Below, one piece after another: positions 1 to 10,628 of a stretch of DNA of 62,454 bases. Within the stretch, counting starts at the first letter, position 1. The number at the start of each line of letters is the position of its first letter. The stretch lies in assembly GCA_015680685.1 (NCBI GenBank), contig MNCI01014694.1:1566775-1629228 (forward strand). The letters are read 5' to 3'. Below the pieces are notes generated by a model that worked only from the letters and a program-made list of their open reading frames with translations, was not told the DNA's origin and ran no database searches. The position numbers were made by a program, and so were the translations under genes. Source of the DNA: Gnetum montanum (lineage: Eukaryota; Streptophyta; Gnetopsida; Gnetales; Gnetaceae).

Positions 1-387
1 GTTTTGGAACCAAAGTGTTCCCTCTAACTAAGGCCCTTCTCGCTTCCCATTCTTCTTTGTTTTGTTGGAATGGTGGTGACTCTCGAAGATGCATCCTTGT
101 CATCCATGTGGATGGTTTAACCAAAGTGCATTGATGCGAAGTCACTGGAAGTGGTTGGTTTGAGCCGGAGTTGGATGAGATTTGCCAAGTCACATTAATC
201 ATAAAACACACAAGGGGCTGTACACCACCTTGTTCTTTGGGATTCCATTCCACTTCTCTTCTTTCCATCTTTATCTCCATTGTTCACCTCATTGCCGGTT
301 GTATCATTAGTATATACTTTGGTTGATGCATTGTTTTCTTTTTGGTAAATTCTTCTGGTTAAGACTTTAACTCTTATTCCAAAGGAC

Positions 388-490
388 ATTCCCTGAGCCT
401 ACGGACTCTTTGAATGTGGGATTGTCAGGGCATTAAGGGCATGAGCCTGCTTTGGGGAGAACCCACTGTCATTCCTATTTGGAACGTTAG
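388..490 (+). other. Conserved post-pol RNA hairpin, copy in element C
   Basis: This block recurs in elements A (39940-40030) and B (51375-51470). The arms here are 419-428 and 476-485 and pair at 8 of 10 positions. The loop shares GGCATTAAGGGC and CTTTGGGGAGAACCCAC with the other copies. The arm sequences differ from those of A and B while most pairing is kept, which suggests selection on an RNA fold in the past. The role is unknown. Known jobs of such retroelement structures include export, packaging and translation of a downstream reading frame. Confidence 0.5.
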
Positions 491-643
491 TTAACTTCTT
501 TGCTTTAACATCTTTTGCAATTAATTTTATTTTGTTTATTTTCATCTTGACATCCACTTCACTGATGCCATAGTTGTTCCTTTTTACCTATCTTTCTTAC
601 TCCTTTTCTTTCTCTATTCTAATGCTACCGGAGGTTCGCGATT

Positions 644-656
644 AGTCATGGGGGTA
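644..656 (+). promoter_or_regulatory. Internal polypurine-tract-like motif, element C
   Basis: AGTCATGGGGGTA recurs at 1208-1220 directly before the LTR, where it is the expected plus-strand primer. This internal copy lies about 560 bases upstream. Matching internal copies occur in A (40583) and B (52010). A second plus-strand priming site is possible but inferred. Confidence 0.5.
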
Positions 657-1207
657 CGGGGCCAGATTTTTTCGTTTCTCTTCCTAACCCCTACACCTTC
701 GGTAGTCATCATCTACATATTCCCAGATCCATCTCAGCCATACCACAACCTAGCCAATGGACTTACACCGAAGCAAGGTATTCTTTACTTAATGATTCAA
801 TTACCCTTGCTAATATATGATTGTGTTGTGTGTGCAGATGGCAATCATACAACAATGGAATGGATCTGGAGCAAACACTTGGAATGGAGCAGCGCTGAAG
901 TGGCTATGCAAGGAGCAGGATTGATAATGCGCTTACGGAAGGACAACGGAAGGTGCAATCTAGGCGTTGGCAGCAACAAGACTCTTCTCTCTTCTTCTCT
1001 TCTATTCTCTCTCCTCTTTTCTCTCAGCTGCCAAGTGTGGCCCGATGTCATTGTAATAAGGTGTTCACCCTTGTTGTCATGAACACCAGTTGTGTCAAGT
1101 CTTGTAATAATGAACCGTTCACATGTCATTCCATTAGTTCCATTTCCCCTAATAATCCCATACCTACATGATATTATTGTAAGGAACTTGAGGATGAGTT
1201 TTCATTC
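657..1207 (+). other. Decayed region between the two polypurine motifs of C
   Basis: In elements A and B this slot holds a 2-3 kb third coding region; here it is only about 550 bases. Short open stretches exist, but none matches a family I recognise. A possible tiny intron runs 778-837 (AAG then GTATTC; TTGTGTGTGCAG then ATGGCAATC). It is 60 bases, short for plants. A glutamine- and tryptophan-containing stretch follows the acceptor, then stops. Near the end, ACTTGAGGATGAGTTTTCATTCAG resembles the pre-PPT sequence of A (56541-56560) and B (55271-55290). Confidence 0.4.
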
Positions 1208-1220
1208 AGTCATGGGGGTA
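1208..1220 (+). promoter_or_regulatory. Terminal polypurine tract of element C
   Basis: AGTCATGGGGGTA ends where the LTR starts with TGATGAGACG. Element A has the related AGTCGTGAGGGTG at 56564-56576, immediately before its 3' LTR. This is the standard position for the plus-strand primer of an LTR element. Confidence 0.75.
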
Positions 1221-2176
1221 TGATGAGACGCAAATTGCATAGGCCGCGATATCGCATATGTGATATTGCGTTCACCGCGATATAGCATCCCCTGCGATAT
1301 CGCATACGCGATATCATGGTCCGCCACTATATCTATAAATAAGAGGTGGCACTCTCCTCATTTCCGATCAGATAGGCTAAGTAGCAAAGCTCTAGTGGAT
1401 TGATCACCCCAGAGATAGAATATTTTCTATGTGCCCACAGTAGGAGTCCCCCAAGTGAACAGTTCTTTATTTGAGCAGCTTTGTACCTGAACGCAAGTTG
1501 TATACGATAATAAAGACGAGCTTTGTGGATAATCCTTGCAGTGCATGGATAGGTTTAATTAATGTTATTTACTACTTTCCTAGTGACTTGGCATGAGTAC
1601 GACTTGGTTACGAGCGTTGATGAATGTGTACGGCTAGCCAAGGAATCGGCTACTCATCGCGAGTAGATTCTCTCACCCTTTCCTCCTAGATGTGAGACAA
1701 GTACGACTTGATTACGAGCATCCACGGATGTGTACAGCTAGTCAAGGAATTGGCTGCTTGTCACACTTAGGTTAGTTAAGTGCCTTAGTACGACTGCTTC
1801 GAGCACGTGCGTTACGTGTGGTAATTCCAGTAACGATTAGCGTTTGGTAGCCACAGTTGCACAGTTCAGGGTATGTACGGTAAGTGGGAACGGATGCTGA
1901 CACTAGGACTTAGTGCTGTAGTTAGAGTTAGTTAGTTTCTCAACCCTTTTCCCTCATAGCTTAGGAGATAAACCGAAAAACACCAAAAAAATCATATACC
2001 TCCGACTTGCTTAACCATACACCGTGACACATACAAGCAAGCCTAGGAAGACAATGAACGATTAACCCCAAGTGTTTCTTGTGGCGTTAAGGCATTTAGT
2101 CTGCGGAGTTCAACCAGATCGCGCGTACATGCTCGTATTCGTATGGTTGAGTGTAGGGGTACCTCGCCACTCATCA
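1221..2176 (+). repeat. 3' LTR of element C (956 bp)
   Basis: The LTR starts TGATGAGACG after a polypurine tract and ends CTCGCCACTCATCA where D's RT codons resume. Two other copies fix the family: the solo LTR at 2311-3090 and the inverted LTR at 62255-62454, whose end matches this one closely over about 200 bases. It has a TATA box at 1334-1341 and a possible polyadenylation signal (AATAAAG) near 1510. It ends TGTAGGGGTACCTCGCC before the terminal bases. Confidence 0.88.
1244..1341 (+). promoter_or_regulatory. U3 promoter with repeated GATATC palindromes
   Basis: Within about 75 bases, CGATATCGC-type palindromes or close variants occur several times (CGCGATATCGCAT, GTGATATTGCG, CGCGATATAGC, GCGATATCGC, GCGATATCATGG). 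A TATAAATA box follows at 1334-1341. The solo LTR has the same arrangement (near 2322-2384). A cluster of one palindrome directly upstream of TATA suggests a transcription-factor binding array. The factor is unknown. Confidence 0.6.
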
Positions 2177-3690
2177 TCTGTGTAGATTATAGAAGGTTAA
2201 ACCAAAATACAAAGAAAGACCATTTTCCATTACCATACATAGATAAAATTCTGGAAAAATTAGAAGGACATGAATATTATTTCTTTTTGGATGGATTTAG
2301 TGGTTACAGTTGATGGGACACAATATCACATGGGCCACGATATCGTGTACGCGATATCGCAACCTGTCGCCAGTTCTATAAATAAGAGGCAGCTTTTCCT
2401 TATTTTGCCATCTAAATCTAGACCCTTAGCTAAACTCTGGCAATTTTACCATTCCAGAGATAGAATAATTTCCATGTGCTCACAGTAGGAGTCTCAAAGT
2501 GAACAGATATTTATTCGAGCAAATTGTACCTGAGCACACATTTTTGTACGGAAATAAAGACAAACTTTCTGATAAACCTTATAGTGGATGGACTAAGCTA
2601 AATAGGACTTTAATTATTGTTAAATGTTTAAATGCTTTCTTAGACAATTAATCACTCTCAACCCTCAACTCTCCTAGTTAAGTGCATACAGTACGACTGC
2701 TTTAGGCACGTGTGCTACGCTTGGTAACCTAGTAACGAATAGTGTTTGGTAATCCCAATAGTGTTGCACTGGTTCAGGGTGTGTACGATAAGTGGGAATG
2801 GATACTGGTGCTAGGACGATTAGTACTTAGTTAGTGAAAGTTAGTTACTTAGTCTCTTCACTCTTTTCCCTCTTAGCATAGGCAATAGAAGGATAAAAGA
2901 CATAAAAATCATATACTTCAGACTTACTTAACCATACAACTGTGATAATACAAGTCTGGGAAGACAACGATTGATTAACCTTAAGTGTTCCATAAGGCGC
3001 GTAAGCACTTAGTCCTTGGAGTTCGACCGGATTGTGTGTGAGATGCTTGTATTCGTATGTTTGAGTGTAGGGGTACCTCGCCACTTATCAACAGTCAAGT
3101 AGCCATTGCCCTTGAAGACCAACATAAAACAACCTTTACATGTTCTTATGAAACCTTTGCTTATAAGCATATGCCTTTAGGCCTTTGTAATGCACTAGCT
3201 ACTTTCCAAAGAGCCATGATCTCAATATTTTCTAATATGTTAGAAGATTATGTTGAAGTTTTTATGAATGATTTTTCAGTTTATGGAAATACTTATGATG
3301 AAACTTTACAACATCTCGAACATGTCTTAGATATATGTATTGATAAAAATTTAAAATTAAGTTGGGAAAAGAGTCACTTAATGGCTATGAATGGCATAGT
3401 GTTAGGACATGTTATTTCTAAAGATGGGATAAGGATGGATAATGAGAAAATAAGAGTCATATCTACACTTCTAGCTCCAATTAATTTAAAGACTCTTTGA
3501 TATTTTTTAGGACATGTTGGGTATTATAGAAGGTTTATCAAAGACTTTTTTCAAAAATTGCTAAACCATTATACATGCTCTTAGAAAAAGATGTTTCATT
3601 TGTTTGGACTAGTGACTGTTAAGAAGCATTCTTAGAATTAGAAAAATTAGTAACCATAGCTCCTATATTAAATGCACCTAATTGGGATTA
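2177..3690 (+). pseudogene. Element D reverse transcriptase (split, inactive)
   Basis: The RT palm begins with a CVDYRRLN-like motif, the KDHFPLPYIDKILEKL stretch and a FLDGFSGYS motif ending at 2310. After the solo LTR the frame continues with QVAIALEDQHKTTFTC, AYKHMPLGLCNALATFQR and the active-site loop. The loop reads FMNDFSVYG (3261-3287), so the first catalytic aspartate of the usual FMDD is asparagine. The frame stops at 3498-3500, where a TGA replaces an expected arginine, then continues with a GHVGYYRRFIKDF motif. The gene needs the split, stops and active-site change undone to be functional, so it is a relic. Confidence 0.85.
2311..3090 (+). repeat. Solo LTR of family C (780 bp)
   Basis: It starts TGATGGGACA and ends CCTCGCCACTTATCA. 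ACAGT precedes it (2306-2310) and repeats after it (3091-3095), a perfect 5-base target duplication. With the LTR and one ACAGT removed, D's RT codons join in frame. No internal sequence remains, so unequal recombination between two LTRs probably removed the rest. A TATA box lies at 2377-2384, with GATATC palindromes upstream. It is shorter than LTR C. Confidence 0.92.
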
Positions 3691-4095
3691 TCCATTTGAT
3701 CTAATGTGTGATGCTAGTAACATAGCAGAAGGGGTAGTTTTAGGATAATACATTGATCATAAACCACAAGTGATTTATTAGGTGTCCAAAAGTTTAGACC
3801 AAGCCGAAGTAAACTATACAACTATAGAAAAAAATTTATTTGCTATTGTATATGCTCTAGATAAATTTAAACATTATTTAATAGGATGTAAAAGTAAAGT
3901 ATATACTAATCATTTAGCCATTAAATTCTTAGCTACCAAAAAAATAGAAAGTGCAAGAATAATGAGATGGTGTTTATTACTCCAAGAATTTGACCTAGAT
4001 ATTTTAGTTAAAAGATGAAGGGAAAATGTAGTAGCAAATAATCTTTCAAGGCTAGAAACTACTGATGAAAATCGAACACAAGGAGTCTTTCATGA
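3600..4095 (+). pseudogene. Element D RNase H domain
   Basis: The translation shows FDLMCDASNIAEGVVLG near 3695-3745. This carries the usual first acidic residue of Ty3/gypsy RNase H. VSKSLDQAEVNYTTIEKNL and LFAIVYALDKFKHYLIG (3782-3890) follow, then a VYTNHLAIKFL stretch where TDH is normal. The 78-residue open segment 3782-4018 covers most of it. Stops at 3620, 3747 and 3779 interrupt it; the first two fit CAA to TAA changes. It lies directly downstream of RT. Confidence 0.8.
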
Positions 4096-4279
4096 TGAAT
4101 TTCTTAATGAACAATTTTTTTCTACAAGAAAGGATCCTTAGTTTGTTGATATAGCCAACTATCTAGCCACTATGAAAACCCTTACCAATTAGACTAAGGA
4201 AAAAAAGAAATCTTTCTTACGCATCCTATCTAGGTACATCTGGAGTAGTCCATATCTCTATTGAATTTGTAAGGATAAC

Positions 4280-5420
4280 ATAGCAAGGAGATGTGTGGTT
4301 GAGAATGAACAACAAGAAATTCTACAAATGTGTCATGATGATTTAGGGGGTGGCCACATTGATAGCAAATGTACTACTATCAAAAGAATTCAAAGTTAAT
4401 TTTATTCGCCCTCAATTTTTAAAGATGCACATAACTATGTGCAAGAATGTGATAAATGTCAATGAATGGAAGCCATAACAAAAAGATATGACATGCCCTT
4501 AAAACCAATTTAAATAACACAACCATTTGATATGTGGGGTATAGACTTTTTAGGAGCATTTCCATCATCTAATGGATGTTAATACATTTTGGTTTGTATT
4601 GACTATGTCACCAAATGAGTAGAGGAAAAAATCACCCCAATAAATGATGTTAAGATTGTTGTAGCATTCCTTAGAGAAAATATTTTAACATGTTTAAGAA
4701 CTCTACAAGTGATTATTAGTGATCATGGAACCCATTTTGTCAATAAAATCATGGAAAATTGCTTAAGTCTTATTGTATCCAACATAAAACAGCTACTGCC
4801 AATCATCCTCAAACAAATGACCAAGTAAAGAATGCTAATAGAATTATCTTGAATATATTAACAAAAACTATATGTACTAAAGAAAAGAAATGGTCCAAAA
4901 AATTGCAAGATGCACTTTGGGCTTATCAAATTACCTATAAACTAAGTTTAGGATATTCACCTTATCAATTGGTTTTTGGCAAGTTATGTCTATTACCTAT
5001 TGAACTTAAATATCAATATTTACAATTAACCCAACAACTTAAATTTGATGAAGACATGAACTAGGCCACTGAAATCAACCAACTTTATGAACTTGACAAA
5101 ATGTAGCTACATGCTCTTGACAAACAAAAAATTGTAAAGAAACAAATGAAGACATCACATGATAAGAATATCTTTAAAAAACACTTTTCTATAGGTGATA
5201 AAGTTCTTCTCTACAATATGAGATTACATAAATTTCTAGAAAAGTTAACTAAGTGAGAAGGCCCTTATTTAGTTATCCAACCCCATGATAACTGAAGCAT
5301 TCTCATACCACCTATTGATAATTCCTTAACTACATTCTTAGTTAATGGACAAAGACTTAAGTTATATCATCAACATCAGATTGAGGAACTTGGGGAAGAT
5401 GAACTTGTAAAGCTAAATGA
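4280..5420 (+). pseudogene. Element D integrase
   Basis: The zinc-binding region reads CHDDLGGGHID then CDKCQ (about 4330-4465), fitting an HHCC fold. The catalytic core keeps GIDFLG near 4540 and ISDHGTHF near 4718, so both core aspartates appear present. The 101-residue open segment 4759-5064 holds the HPQTNDQ motif, the WSKKLQDALWAY segment and the SPYQLVFGK motif. Beyond a stop at 5062 the C-terminal part continues to a VNGQRLKLYH motif near 5345-5370. Several stops and a lost reading frame show it is inactive. The role in the family is insertion of element cDNA into the host chromosome. Confidence 0.82.
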
Positions 5421-7303
5421 CCCAACTTATCCCATAACTAATGAATCACATAACAACAATCCATTAGAAGTCTTAACCTTTAAAAATAACCTTCAACAAG
5501 ACTCTTATTTCATAGAATAAACTATAAAGTAGTATTTATAGTCTACAACTTTTACCTTAAAAAATGTAGAGGGCAATAGGAAATTCTTTTATTAGTTGGG
5601 ACTATAAAGAATTTGGTAGCATCATGTCTAGAATGCAAAGAAGAAGGACAACTTCTCCTTCCTTGAGATAAGTAGGTTTAAACCAAAAATCTAACTAAGA
5701 GTGAGCCTTATATTAATAAGTGTCTTACACATAATAAACTTTATTATTTTTCAACAATATTCTTTAAGTACAAGTTTCATAAGTCAATGTGGCTAAATAG
5801 CTTAGTTTAGGGTAATGCTTATTAATATTTGGTTTCTATTAAATACCTAGTTGGATGAGTTACTAAGGTGGAAATGGTGTGTTATATTGGACCTAGTTTC
5901 TCTTGTAGCAAAAAGCATCTTTTGATATCAAGCCATGTGAGTAATCCTTACAAAATGAAATTGGCTCCCACAAGAACCTCATGGTTAAAGCTGGTTATAT
6001 ATTGAATTTCTTGCAAAAAAAAGAGAAAAGAAAAAGAAAAAGAAAGAGATAATAAAAAGAAAAAAATAGAGAAAAGAAAAAGAAAAAATAAAAGAAGAAA
6101 AGGAAGCAAGATATAAAAATAAAAAAGAAAGAAAAAAATGATTGCACAAGAACCTTCAATCATGAGCTGAGCCCCACTCCCACAAGAACCTTATAGTTGG
6201 GGTGATGCTCCAATTTTAAGCATCTTACAAGAACCCCATTTTGTAAGTAGAGTGTTTAAGGGACAAGCAACAATTACCAATCAAATCAAGATGTCACTAC
6301 CTTAGAACTAGAGTATAACACTAGCAGTAAAGGAGTGACTCCTCCATAGTTGGTATCTTATTGGGCACCTTTAGTTTTAATCATTCCTCTTACTTTGTTA
6401 TTTAGTTATTTTACTTTTGTTTATTTGTACTTCTTAGATTATTGCTCTTTTTGCTTTTGGTTTTACCTAGTTTTTACTGTTTGCTATTCCTTTCTTTCAT
6501 TTTTGTTGTGTTATCTTCCTATTTTCTCTTGCATGGTTATCTCTTTGACTAGTGGTACTTTTGTGCATGGGTTTTCTTTGTGTTTCCCATAATGTCTTTC
6601 GTAGGTGTTAGTGAGACCTATACTATGGTAGCTAATGATGGATACTAACACTTGTTCATCCATTGCCTTTGATTTCCTCTTAGTCTAGATATTTAAAACC
6701 TAGGACAACTTTTGCTTTTGGTATATCCTTTGATCATATGTCTTTTTAATAATTTATATTTGCTAATTAACCTAGGTATGTTACATACCTTAGCTTAATT
6801 AGGAGGAGGGGATAACCAATTAATAAATGATATGATAGTAGGGTATAACCAACTTGGAAGTTGAGCCAAGATCAATTTAGGGAATGAGTTAGATGTAAGT
6901 AATGCATCTCCAATGTTTGAATCATAAGAAAGGTTTAAACCTTGAGTTTATAAGACATTCTTGCACCTAACAAAGTAGATCTTGTGAGGTGAGGTTAAGT
7001 CCAATTAATCCTAGGTAGGACTTTCCTAACCAAGTTATATGTGAACTCATGTCTACAAGTAAAAATTTATCATCAAAAGAGAAATAAGTATAATTAGTAA
7101 ATAAATATTTGGACATTTAGGCAATAGACAAATTTATTTTTGTTTTAATCTTTTTCTTGTTAAATGTCTACATGTTTCCAATGTGTTAAATTTTAAATGC
7201 CTAATATATATCTATATATCTTGTAATAATTCTATTTTCTTATACATCTATTAATGTTCTATTTTATTTTATTTTTGCCTTTATGGCCAAGCATTGGGCT
7301 ATG
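5421..7303 (+). other. Element D post-pol region, noncoding
   Basis: No protein domain is recognisable in about 1.9 kb after integrase. It holds a purine tract at 6013-6139 and a cluster of CAAGAACC modules at 5969-6235. The short open stretch 6350-6592 is rich in Phe, Leu and Tyr and reflects T-rich DNA. A palindrome AGGTATGTTACATACCT lies near 6773. It differs from the post-pol region of A, B and C: I see no hairpin block and no AGTCATGGGGG motif. Confidence 0.55.
6013..6139 (+). repeat. Purine-rich AAAGA/GAAAA tract
   Basis: About 125 bases are almost only A and G, made of imperfect AAAAGA and AGAAA units. The reading on the minus strand (5948-6163) is a Phe/Leu-rich artefact of this composition, not a membrane protein. 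Confidence 0.85.
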
Positions 7304-8447
7304 TGAAACCCCAAAATTAGTAGTTTTTAAATCTTAATTACATATTGTTAATTATTTAATTAGTGTTTAATTAATGTTCATTTTAGTTATTTTAGTTTAT
7401 TATAGTGATGAGTATTAGTTTATTATTAGTTTATTAGTTTTTATGTATTAAAGGCTTGAACTAGAGGCGCAAGTTTTGTTGTTAAGCAACCATGTGGTGG
7501 TAGTTGAAAAATCCAATTCCTTAATCTATACTAGTGTTATGTTTTCTGGTTTTTGATTTTGTTTCTGTAGTAGTAACATGAGTGCATGTTGAGGATTTAT
7601 GATGATAATGGAGCTGTAACTTGGATGTTGGTGCAGCAATGTGTGTTGCTCCATCAACCACATTTTTTGACCATGCAACTGTAGTTATTTCTGGCATGTT
7701 AACTTGATGGAGATTGCCATTTTTTGTAGTGGAAGTTATGTAGGTAATCAAGCATGGTTCCCAGCTATTTTTATAGTTACATGTTCCTACAATTGTTACT
7801 TGCACGTGGATGGTAGTAGTTGCACATTTCTTTGCCACATGATTAGTGGACGTTACAATGAACATTACCTGCATGGGTGGTGGCAGTGGATGTTATAGTA
7901 AATGTTACCTATGTGCATGATGGTAGTGGATGTTATAGTGAACATTATTGCCATAGCCATTATGCATAAGTGGTGATTCCTCATGTGCCAAAATGGTCCT
8001 TATAAATTCCCTAGCTAGATGCAATAGAGGGGGTGGAGAATAGAAAATAAGGATTGAAGAAATAGAGAGAGCATACTATTGAGAGAACAACACCAAATTA
8101 GAATTTTTGTTTGTGCACAAAATTATGAAAGAAGAGTGTTAATGCTTTGTGGCAATTAACAACAATAATGTTTTAAGGTTGTGAAGTTGTTGCACTGTAG
8201 AGACAACAAAGCAAGGTCACAAATTAGGTGACATCTCTTTTGTAATCTTTCTTATTTCTCATAAATTTATTTAAATTCAATTTGGTTTAATTGATTATAT
8301 TCATCTTTGAACTTAATGTTAGAAGTTAAGGTAAATATTGTTGATTTTACTTATGGGTGACAACTATAAGTGTGGTGTTTTCAATTGAATCTAGATTTAA
8401 TTGTTGGTTTTATGTCTTGATGATCTAACTTTAAACTATTCCTCCAT
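7304..8447 (+). repeat. Possible LTR or promoter-bearing repeat
   Basis: The start TGTGAAACCCCAAAATTAG resembles plant Ty3/gypsy LTR starts, and a TATAAATT lies near 8001. A CA end could be at about 8447. No second copy, primer site or target duplication is visible in the window, so both limits are guesses. It could be the 3' LTR of D or the LTR of the element that left the gag remnant at 8640. Confidence 0.25.
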
Positions 8448-8639
8448 AGGATATGACTCGCAGGTCAATGACAGACAAGATGACAATTTCTACAATGAAA
8501 GAAACAAGGTTAAAGATAAAGGTATCCAACACCAAATTTTTTCTAGCATGTCAAGCAACTACATCACATTATGAATGAGTTATGAAATAGAACACATGAG
8601 ACTATTGGGATCTATTTCCAAGAGCTATTGTTAATATTT

Positions 8640-9195
8640 CAAGTCCATTGCATTTAGAAGCTCACTAATTATGTGGCAAAAGAAAAAAATCAACTGAAAA
8701 TAAAAAAATATGCAAAAGAGTATAAGAAGAACCCATCTATTCAAAAGAGAGATATACAAGCTTATGATACTTAAGAGAAGAAATCATTGCATAATATGAT
8801 TCTATAAAAAGAATTTCCTATGAAAAAAATACATTTTAGAGATTGTAGAAAACGTGGATAAAATGTTCAATTTAGTTGATAAAAAGTTTGAAACTTTGAT
8901 CAAAATCATGAATGAGTTTAATAAGTAGGCTAAAGAAAAGTAGGAATAAGATAAGAAGGAAAAGAATGAAAAGGAACAAGAGATGTATAGGCAAAAGGGA
9001 AAGGTTGTAGTGGAAGAAATTTCTAGTTTCAAATCTAGTGATGATGATGGTTGTGATATTTGTGAATATGAACATCCTAAGGGCGTAGGCCTTGTTATGT
9101 TACACATGATCATCTTATTAAATTAGGAGCTTGTGCTTTAAATACTAAATTCATCAAGGAGAAGATACCTAGGAGGTTGTTTTATCCATAAGTTA
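8640..9195 (+). pseudogene. Gag C-terminal remnant related to elements A and B
   Basis: The fragment shares an AKEYKKNPSIQK-like stretch (about 8716-8750) with AKEYNRDPSIRK in B. It also shares a VEKMW/VDKMF...LVDKKF segment near 8850-8895 and the GCDICEYEHPKG motif at 9049-9087. The last matches GCKVCQYEHPKG in A. A KIPRRLFYP-like end near 9160-9190 matches PRRLPYP in B. Stops and frame changes are present. In this family the part is the nucleocapsid-like end of Gag, which binds element RNA. Everything downstream in that element is missing here. Confidence 0.7.
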
Positions 9196-10578
9196 ATTAT
9201 CGACAATAGTACTAATCAAAATATTACTTAAGCAAAGCTCCACCATAGCCTTAGGAGAAGTACCATTAGTAATGAAAAAAACCACAATCCTTAGGAATTC
9301 CACCTTGCAAACAATAGTTTCCTTACCACTAATTTGATCCTTAAGGGTACAACATATAATAATTATTTTAGCCATTAGTCATACCACCCATACCACTCAT
9401 TATTATTAACCTTTAGAGTATAATTGAGCCACCATACCACATGCTAAATCACTATCTTATGCTTTTCACTTACACCCTAATCCACCAAGTCATTTTCTTT
9501 TTCTAGTATAATCACCTTTCATGTAGGGCAAGTTGCAACCAAAGGTGAATGCCATCTGTGTAATTAACATGTAGGTGGATGAGGAAGCTACTGCCTAGAA
9601 TGCAAGCTTAGTAAACACCCTTTCTTTAGGGTATTTTATAAGCCTACAGATTATGCTAGTGGACCCTTCAACCTACCTCAGCAAGCACAAGACCCTTAAG
9701 AGGCAATCACAATAGAGCTTCAACTACCTCCATGCACTACATATTAATGACCAACAATAACCATCAATGTTGAATCAACCATTACAATGATCATGCTTAC
9801 ACATGCAATTTTTGAGTGTATCAAAGTAGGTACTTTTTCCAAGAATAGAGCAAATTCAACGAGCCTACTCATTTATGCTATCAACATGAACTCCTATGAT
9901 TGATATGAGACTTTGATGATGACATGAGACTTAGACCTAAGACTTTACTAATGGGTGAGACTTCACAAGGAGATGTGACTTTCAAGAGTGAGACCTTAGA
10001 TTCTTAGGTATGAGACATTGCCATAGAACTCAAAAATAAAACTTCTATCTAGCTACGCAAACCCATACCTATACCTACACCTAACTATCTCTATATATGA
10101 ATACTCAAAAGCAAATGTTTCCAATAGAATTTGAACTAGTTGTATCAAGGTTAAGCATTTTTACCAAATCATGACATATACATAATACAACACATATACA
10201 TAATATAGTATGTTGGCATTATACACCCTACTTTTGGCAATAATAATCATACACTCCATGTTTCTCCAATAAATAAGATGACAAGAGGTTGGATGGAGGA
10301 ATGATGGTAAGAAATAAACCAACCAAGTAAGATAATAAATCAATAATCACTCAAGCAATGAAAACATCCAATACATGTTTTTGTTTATGCATTAATTAGA
10401 GAGGTTTCTAGTGGTGTTTTCCTTCCTTATTTATTGTGAATGGAATTGGGGATGTTTGATGTGGGTTTAAGGATGGTTTTGGGTTGTAATTAAGTAGGAA
10501 CTTCTTAATTCTTCCAAGGGCTATACCAATGATATAGCTTGCTCTATCTTTATTATTGCAACTTTGTTCTAGTATGAT

Positions 10579-10628
<50 letters not shown>

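Larger units (their letters stand above)
1..2176 (+). mobile_element. 3' part of LTR retrotransposon C
   Basis: This is the 3' end of a Ty3/gypsy-type element whose 5' part lies left of the window. The first 640 bases align by eye with the post-pol noncoding regions of element A (39600-40580) and element B (51100-52010). The order is conserved noncoding region, internal polypurine-like motif (644-656), about 550 bases of decayed sequence, terminal polypurine tract (1208-1220) and LTR (1221-2176). The five bases after the LTR (TCTGT) would be the right copy of the target duplication; the left copy is outside the window. The LTR sits in the RT gene of element D. Assignment to the A/B group rests on the shared 3' layout, since no coding domain of C is in view. 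Confidence 0.75.
2177..7303 (+). mobile_element. Ty3/gypsy element D, 3' two thirds (host of C and a solo LTR)
   Basis: The RT reading resumes at 2177 exactly after LTR C with a VCVDYRRLN-like motif. It runs to 2310, is split by a solo LTR, and resumes at 3096. RT, RNase H and integrase follow in the Ty3/gypsy order. The 5' LTR, gag and protease lie left of the window beyond element C. The integrase C-terminal style and RT wording look Athila-like, but the clade needs a tree. Many Gln, Arg and Trp codons are now stops, so the copy is dead. The right limit is uncertain; 7304 is a possible LTR start. Confidence 0.75.

Noticed and set aside
648-1171. Overlapping frames in the 3' part of C as genes
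   Set aside because: Frames on both strands over CT-rich DNA; they do not align to ORF3 of A or B in a continuous way.
1221-3095. Treating LTR C and the solo LTR as the two LTRs of one short element
   Set aside because: Only RT codons of D lie between them, and the second has its own target duplication ACAGT.
5948-6163. Phe/Leu-rich minus-strand frame that looks like a membrane protein
   Set aside because: It is the complement of a purine tract of AAAGA-type units; no start context, no conservation.
9193-9375. Minus-strand frame as a protease or hypothetical gene
   Set aside because: No active-site motif and directly adjacent to the gag remnant on the other strand.
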